A stretch of 9,102 bases of DNA, from contig CAKTJM010000076.1 of assembly GCA_934567745.1 (NCBI GenBank), positions 1 to 9,102 of the forward strand, read 5' to 3'. Under the pieces are notes generated by a model, which was given only the letters and a program-made list of their open reading frames with translations, did not search any database and was not told where the DNA came from. Below are positions 6,010 through 9,102 of the stretch, piece after piece. The DNA is from an uncultured Eubacteriales bacterium (GTDB taxonomy: Bacteria; Bacillota; Clostridia; Oscillospirales; Oscillospiraceae). Every line of letters starts with the position of its first letter. Position 1 is the first letter of the stretch. A program made the translations under genes and the position numbers.

Positions 6010-7767
6010 ATGGATATCTTCGACGTCTTGCAGCTCATTGGCGGGCTGTCTCTGTTCCTGTTCGGCATGACCCTGATGGGCCAGGCCCTCGAACGCCGCG
6101 CGGGCAACCAGCTGCGCGGCCTCCTGCGGCGGATGACCAGCCACCGCATGGCCGGGTTCGCCACCGGCCTGGGGATCACGGCCGTGATCCAGAGCTCCTC
6201 CGCCACGACGGTCATGGTCGTCGGCTTCGTCAACTCCGGCCTGCTCACCCTGCACCAGGCGATCAGCGTCATCATGGGCGCGAACGTCGGCACCACCGTG
6301 ACGGCCTGGCTACTCAGCCTGGGCGGCATCAGCGGCGACGCCGTCTGGGTGCAGCTGCTCAAGCCGACGTCGTTCACCCCGGTGCTGGCGCTGATCGGCG
6401 TCATCTATCTCCTCTTCTGTAAGAGCAGCAAGCGCAAGGACACCGGCGTGATCCTGCTCGGCTTCGCCACGCTGATGTTCGGCATGGAGACGATGACCGG
6501 CGCCGTCGCCGGTCTGCGCGAGGTGCCGGAGTTCCAGCAGCTCTTCGTGCTGTTCACCAACCCGATCCTCGGCGTGCTCGTCGGCGCGGTGCTCACCGGC
6601 ATCATCCAGTCCAGCTCCGCCTCCGTCGGCATCCTCCAGGCCCTGGCCGTGACCGGCTCCGTGAGCTACGGCGCGGCGATCCCCATCATCATGGGCCAGA
6701 ACATCGGCACCTGCGTGACCGCGCTCATCTCCTCCGTCGGCACCAATAAGAACGCCAGACGCGCGGCGCTGGTCCACCTGTCCTTCAACGTCATCGGCAC
6801 CGTCGTCGGGCTGACCGTGTTCTGCGTGGCGAAGGTCCTGCTCCCGCTGCCGATCCTGTCCCAGCCCGCGACGATGTACGGCATCGCCATCGCACACTCC
6901 TGCTTCAACATCCTCTGCACGGCCCTGCTGCTCCCGGCGGGCGACCTGCTCGAACGGCTGGTCATCTGGCTCGTGCCGGACACGAAGGAGAAGGACCCCG
7001 TCGCGCCCCAGCTGGACGAGCGTCTCCTGGCCGCCCCCGCGGCGGCGCTCGAACGCTGCCACGCCGTGGCGGTGGAGATGGCGGGCGAGGCCCGCTCGGC
7101 GATGCGTTCGGCCATGACGGCCCTCGACGGCCTGACCCCGGAGCTGGCGGACGACGTCCGCACCCGCGAGGACCGGACCGACCGCGAGGAGGACGCCCTG
7201 AGCACCTATCTGCTCAAGCTCAGCGCCACCCAGGGCCTGGGCGACGACGAGAGCGAGGAGGTCACGGAGCTGCTGAAGCTCGTGGGCGACTTCGAGCGCA
7301 TCGCGGACCACGCGGTGAACGTGCTCGAATCCGCCGAGGAGCTGGCGGCGAAGGAGCTGCAGTTCTCCGAACCGGCCCGGCGGGAGCTGGACGTGCTGCG
7401 CCGGGCGGTGGACGAGGTGCTCGACACGGCCTACGGGGCCTTCGCCCAGGGGGACGAGGAGCTGGCCCTGCGCGTGGAGCCGCTGGAGCAGGTCATCGAC
7501 GACCTGAAGGATCGGATGCGCACGAACCACATCCTCCGGCTCCAGCAGGGCGAGTGCGGCATCGAGACGGGCTTCGTCCTGTCCGACCTGCTCACGGACC
7601 TGGAGCGCGTCTCCGACCACTGCTCGAACATCGCCGGGTGCGTGCTCGAGCTGCGGCGGCACAGCCTGGATCTGCACGCGGCGCTCCAGGAGACGCGGAC
7701 GAAGGACGACGCCCGCTTCCAGCACGCCTATCGGGCGTACGCGGAGAAATACGCGCTGGTGGACTGA
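6010..7767 (+). CDS. Na+/phosphate cotransporter with C-terminal PhoU-like domain
   Basis: A 585-residue inner-membrane protein. The first 320 or so residues hold two inverted Na_Pi_cotrans repeats, each with the signature QSSSA: Q61-SSSATT-T67 and QSSSAS at 200-205. Each sits beside glycine-rich GANVGTTVTA and GQNIGTCVTA segments that form the substrate and sodium site. The C-terminal 240 or so residues are a cytoplasmic PhoU-like helical domain with two family motifs, FERIADHAVN (428-437) and LERVSDH (531-537). This NptA/YjbB-like architecture moves phosphate with sodium; E. coli YjbB promotes phosphate export, so the direction is not fixed by sequence. An in-frame ATG at 5992 overlaps the ribosome site GAGAGGA, so the ATG at 6010 is chosen. 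It follows LysR on the same strand after 125 bp with its own likely promoter. No terminator is visible after it, so the next two genes may be co-transcribed. Confidence 0.93.
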   Translation: MDIFDVLQLIGGLSLFLFGMTLMGQALERRAGNQLRGLLRRMTSHRMAGFATGLGITAVIQSSSATTVMVVGFVNSGLLTLHQAISVIMGANVGTTVTAWLLSLGGISGDAVWVQLLKPTSFTPVLALIGVIYLLFCKSSKRKDTGVILLGFATLMFGMETMTGAVAGLREVPEFQQLFVLFTNPILGVLVGAVLTGIIQSSSASVGILQALAVTGSVSYGAAIPIIMGQNIGTCVTALISSVGTNKNARRAALVHLSFNVIGTVVGLTVFCVAKVLLPLPILSQPATMYGIAIAHSCFNILCTALLLPAGDLLERLVIWLVPDTKEKDPVAPQLDERLLAAPAAALERCHAVAVEMAGEARSAMRSAMTALDGLTPELADDVRTREDRTDREEDALSTYLLKLSATQGLGDDESEEVTELLKLVGDFERIADHAVNVLESAEELAAKELQFSEPARRELDVLRRAVDEVLDTAYGAFAQGDEELALRVEPLEQVIDDLKDRMRTNHILRLQQGECGIETGFVLSDLLTDLERVSDHCSNIAGCVLELRRHSLDLHAALQETRTKDDARFQHAYRAYAEKYALVD

Positions 7768-7794
7768 CGCAGCGCGCGGACGGGATAGAAAGAT

Positions 7795-8043
7795 ACGGAC
7801 CGGGGGCAACGGCTCGGCCTGACCGTCTTCAGCATCGTTGCCATCTTTCTTCTCCTGTTCGACATGTACCATGAGCTGCCGTCCTTCTACGCAACAGCGG
7901 CCCTGGTCCTCAGCTTCTCCGCCATAGGGAACTATCCGCTCTATCGGTTCACAGGGAAGAAAAAACACCTTCTCTGCGCTGTGTGCAGCTCCCTCTTATG
8001 CGTCCTGACCGTGGCGGCCTACGTCCGTCAGGTCCTGGGGTGA
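7795..8043 (+). CDS. Small three-helix membrane protein without a canonical start codon
   Basis: The open frame between the stop TAG at 7786-7788 and TGA at 8041-8043 encodes a convincing small membrane protein, with three hydrophobic helices: LGLTVFSIVAIFLLLF, FYATAALVLSFSAIG and LLCAVCSSLLCVLTVAAYV. A basic loop, GKKKHL, precedes the third. No ATG, GTG or TTG occurs in frame before the ATG at 7864, which would remove helix one. The ACG at 7795 sits where a start would be expected (then DRGQRLGL), so either the start is non-canonical, an ATG has mutated to ACG, or the 5' end has been lost. No good Shine-Dalgarno site precedes it. Its stop lies 4 nt before the XRE gene, suggesting translational coupling. 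Small membrane proteins paired with small XRE regulators are common in Firmicutes and Actinobacteria. I do not recognise the family. Confidence 0.6.
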   Translation, partial: TDRGQRLGLTVFSIVAIFLLLFDMYHELPSFYATAALVLSFSAIGNYPLYRFTGKKKHLLCAVCSSLLCVLTVAAYVRQVLG

Positions 8044-8047
8044 GCGC

Positions 8048-8257
8048 ATGGACGACAAGCTGATCTTACGGAACGGGCTGAAGGAGGCCCGGCAGGAGCG
8101 GGGGCTGTCGCAGGCGGCCCTCGCGGAGCTGGTCGGTGTGTCGCGGAACACGATCAGCTCGATCGAGACGGGGCAGTTCTCCCCCACCGCGAAGCTGGCG
8201 CTGATCCTGTGCATCGCGCTGGACAAAAGGTTCGAGGACCTCTTCTGGTTCGACTGA
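8048..8257 (+). CDS. Small XRE-family helix-turn-helix regulator
   Basis: A 69-residue protein that is almost entirely an HTH_3 domain. It has an N-terminal LRNGLKEARQERGLSQAALA, the recognition helix VSRNTISSIETGQFSP and a C-terminal IALDKRFEDLFWF. This is the short YozG-like type that binds DNA as a dimer. Its start overlaps the ribosome site GGGGTGA formed by the stop of the preceding small membrane gene, with only 4 nt between stop and start. The two therefore look like one regulatory pair, in which the membrane protein may sequester or signal to the regulator (inference). No separate promoter is evident, and a strong terminator follows 9 nt after the stop. Its target is unknown. Confidence 0.88.
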   Translation: MDDKLILRNGLKEARQERGLSQAALAELVGVSRNTISSIETGQFSPTAKLALILCIALDKRFEDLFWFD

Positions 8258-8266
8258 CGGACAGAC

Positions 8267-8304
8267 GGGCGGCGGCACCGATCCGGTGCCGCCGCCCTTT
8301 TCTT
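8267..8304 (+). terminator. Strong intrinsic terminator after the XRE gene
   Basis: A perfect 14-bp stem, GGGCGGCGGCACCG (8267-8280) with CGGTGCCGCCGCCC (8284-8297), is separated by only 3 nt (ATC), so the terminal pairs probably open. It is followed by TTTTCTT. It ends the transporter/membrane/XRE transcript and directly adjoins the truncated LysR remnant. Confidence 0.9.
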
Positions 8305-8310
8305 CCGTCA

Positions 8311-8880
8311 CACCACCCAGGTCTCGACCGCGCCTTCCAGCAGGACCACCCCCAGATCCGCATCCAGCTGCGCGAGGGGATCCGGCAGGAGGTCACCGGC
8401 TGGCTGGACGAGCGGGTCGCGGACCTGGCCTTCCTCAGCCGACAGGAGCCGATGCCCTACGACTGGATCGGTCTGGCCGAGGACCCCATGGTCGCCGTCC
8501 TGCCAAAGGATCACCCCCTCGCGGGAGCGGACGCCTATCCAATCGAGCGGTGCGCCTATGACCCGATCATCATGCCCGCGCTCGGGCGGGACGACGACGT
8601 CGGCGCCCTCTTCGCCCGCTATGGCGTGACGCCCAACGTCCGCTTCACCACGCTGGAGAACTTCGCCGCCATCGCCATGGTCGAGCAGGGGCTGGGCGTG
8701 AGCATCATGAACGACCTCATCACCCAAAAGCGCGTCAGCGACGTGGTCAAGCTGCCCCTCGCGCCCGCCGCCTCCATCGAGCTGGGGCTGGCCCTGCCCG
8801 CCCACGAAACGCCCGCGGTGCTGCGGTTCCGCGACTGCGCCGTCCGGGCGCTCATCTGCGAGGCTTTTTTGACACGCTGA
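8311..8880 (+). pseudogene. LysR-family regulator remnant lacking the DNA-binding half
   Basis: About 190 codons match a LysR substrate-binding domain from a little after its start to a normal C-terminus. They read RAFQQDHPQIRIQLREG, then WLDERVADLAFLS, then MVAVLPKDHPLAG, then the MVEQGLGVSIMNDL strand, ending in ALICEAFLTR. The entire winged helix-turn-helix and linker (roughly 100 residues) is missing, and the sequence immediately upstream is the XRE terminator. The open frame can be extended back to 8209, but that part is XRE coding sequence and terminator in another frame. There is no start codon with a ribosome site. It cannot bind DNA as a LysR protein and is most simply a deletion remnant. 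The frame has stayed open, so the loss may be recent. Confidence 0.8.
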
Positions 8881-8907
8881 AAAAAGGGAGAGCTTACGCT
8901 CTCCCTT
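8880..8907 (-). terminator. Hairpin with minus-strand U-tract, likely transposase terminator
   Basis: A perfect 10-bp stem, AAGGGAGAGC (8884-8893) with GCTCTCCCTT (8898-8907), around the loop TTAC. The run of six A residues at 8880-8885 becomes a U-tract only on the minus strand. It is therefore oriented to end the minus-strand transposase transcript, whose stop lies 28 bp to the right. On the plus strand no T-run follows, so it is a poor terminator for the LysR remnant. Confidence 0.7.
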
Positions 8908-8934
8908 CAGTCTGTCGAGGAACCCAGATTGTAA

Positions 8935-9102
8935 TCAGGAGCAGACTGGGCCTCGAACATATATGAGCGAAAAAACAGCAAAGCGAAACGAGGACAACAG
9001 ATCCCTCCATTTCCATGTGGCCAACTTTTTCAAGTTCATGGCAGCAAACTTAAGCTTCACCCAGTTCGTCACCTGAGCCAAGCCTCTGTATTGCGTATAA
9101 CG
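8935..9102 (-). mobile_element. C-terminal end of a DDE transposase gene (IS1182/IS5-like), partial
   Basis: The minus strand is open from the right window edge to TGA (8937-8935), giving 55 residues. These include RYTQYRGLAQ, then WVKLKFAAMNLKKLA, then WKWRDLLSSFRFAVFSLIYV. The YRGL...K-KFAAMNLKKLA pattern is the C-terminal end typical of DDE transposases of the IS1182/IS5-like group, in which the last conserved region precedes an NLKKL motif. The rest of the gene lies beyond the window. Base composition drops visibly here compared with the GC-rich genes to the left, as expected for transferred DNA. The insertion sequence should end somewhere between this stop and about 8880. Its terminal repeat cannot be proven without the other end. 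Confidence 0.68.

Noticed and set aside
6310..7968. 552-codon open frame on the minus strand opposite the Na/Pi transporter
   Set aside because: It overlaps a gene with clear family motifs along its length. The predicted protein is rich in H, Q, R, E and V with no recognisable domain.
8209..8880. Reading the LysR remnant as a 223-residue intact gene starting at 8209
   Set aside because: The first 35 or so codons come from XRE coding sequence and the terminator in a different frame. LysR similarity begins only near 8317.

Overview
This is a GC-rich bacterial window. It has short AT-rich intergenic gaps, sigma70-type promoters (TTGACA/TATAAT-like, 17-bp spacing) and strong purine-rich Shine-Dalgarno sites. 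The gene content (glycyl radical enzyme, flavodoxin, GntR and LysR regulators, a Na/Pi transporter with a PhoU tail, a small XRE regulator) suggests an anaerobic, high-GC gut-type bacterium. I favour a Clostridia/Oscillospiraceae-like organism over a coriobacterium, but there is no taxonomic marker here, so this is inference.

Region 1 (1-2468, minus strand) is an anaerobic metabolic locus. It runs, in transcription order, from a flavodoxin-like protein (GTG start), through a six-helix DUF1097 membrane protein, to the first 278 residues of a glycyl radical enzyme that leaves the window at base 1. The flavodoxin gene has a near-consensus promoter with a compound inverted repeat lying over its -10 and start site. 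The glycyl radical enzyme has a second promoter of its own. The radical centre and the activase would lie to the left of the window, so the substrate cannot be read here.

Region 2 (2469-4010, plus strand) is a divergently transcribed 495-residue regulator. It carries two complete GntR winged-helix domains, each followed by a helical effector-type domain, so it looks like a whole GntR regulator duplicated head-to-tail. It is the obvious candidate to control Region 1. A bidirectional terminator separates it from the convergent lactonase gene.

Region 3 (4026-5884) is a metallo-beta-lactamase-fold hydrolase with every zinc ligand and the tyrosine of the AHL-lactonase (AiiA) type. It is divergent from an intact LysR regulator.

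Region 4 (5885-8304, plus strand) is a Na/Pi cotransporter with a C-terminal PhoU-like domain, preceded by Pho-box-like direct repeats. It is followed closely by a small three-helix membrane protein with no ordinary start codon, an XRE-type regulator 4 nt after it, and a perfect 14-bp-stem terminator.

Region 5 (8305-9102) is a scar region. It holds a LysR regulator without its DNA-binding half, a hairpin oriented as a minus-strand terminator, and the C-terminal 55 codons of a DDE transposase (minus strand) that runs off the right edge.
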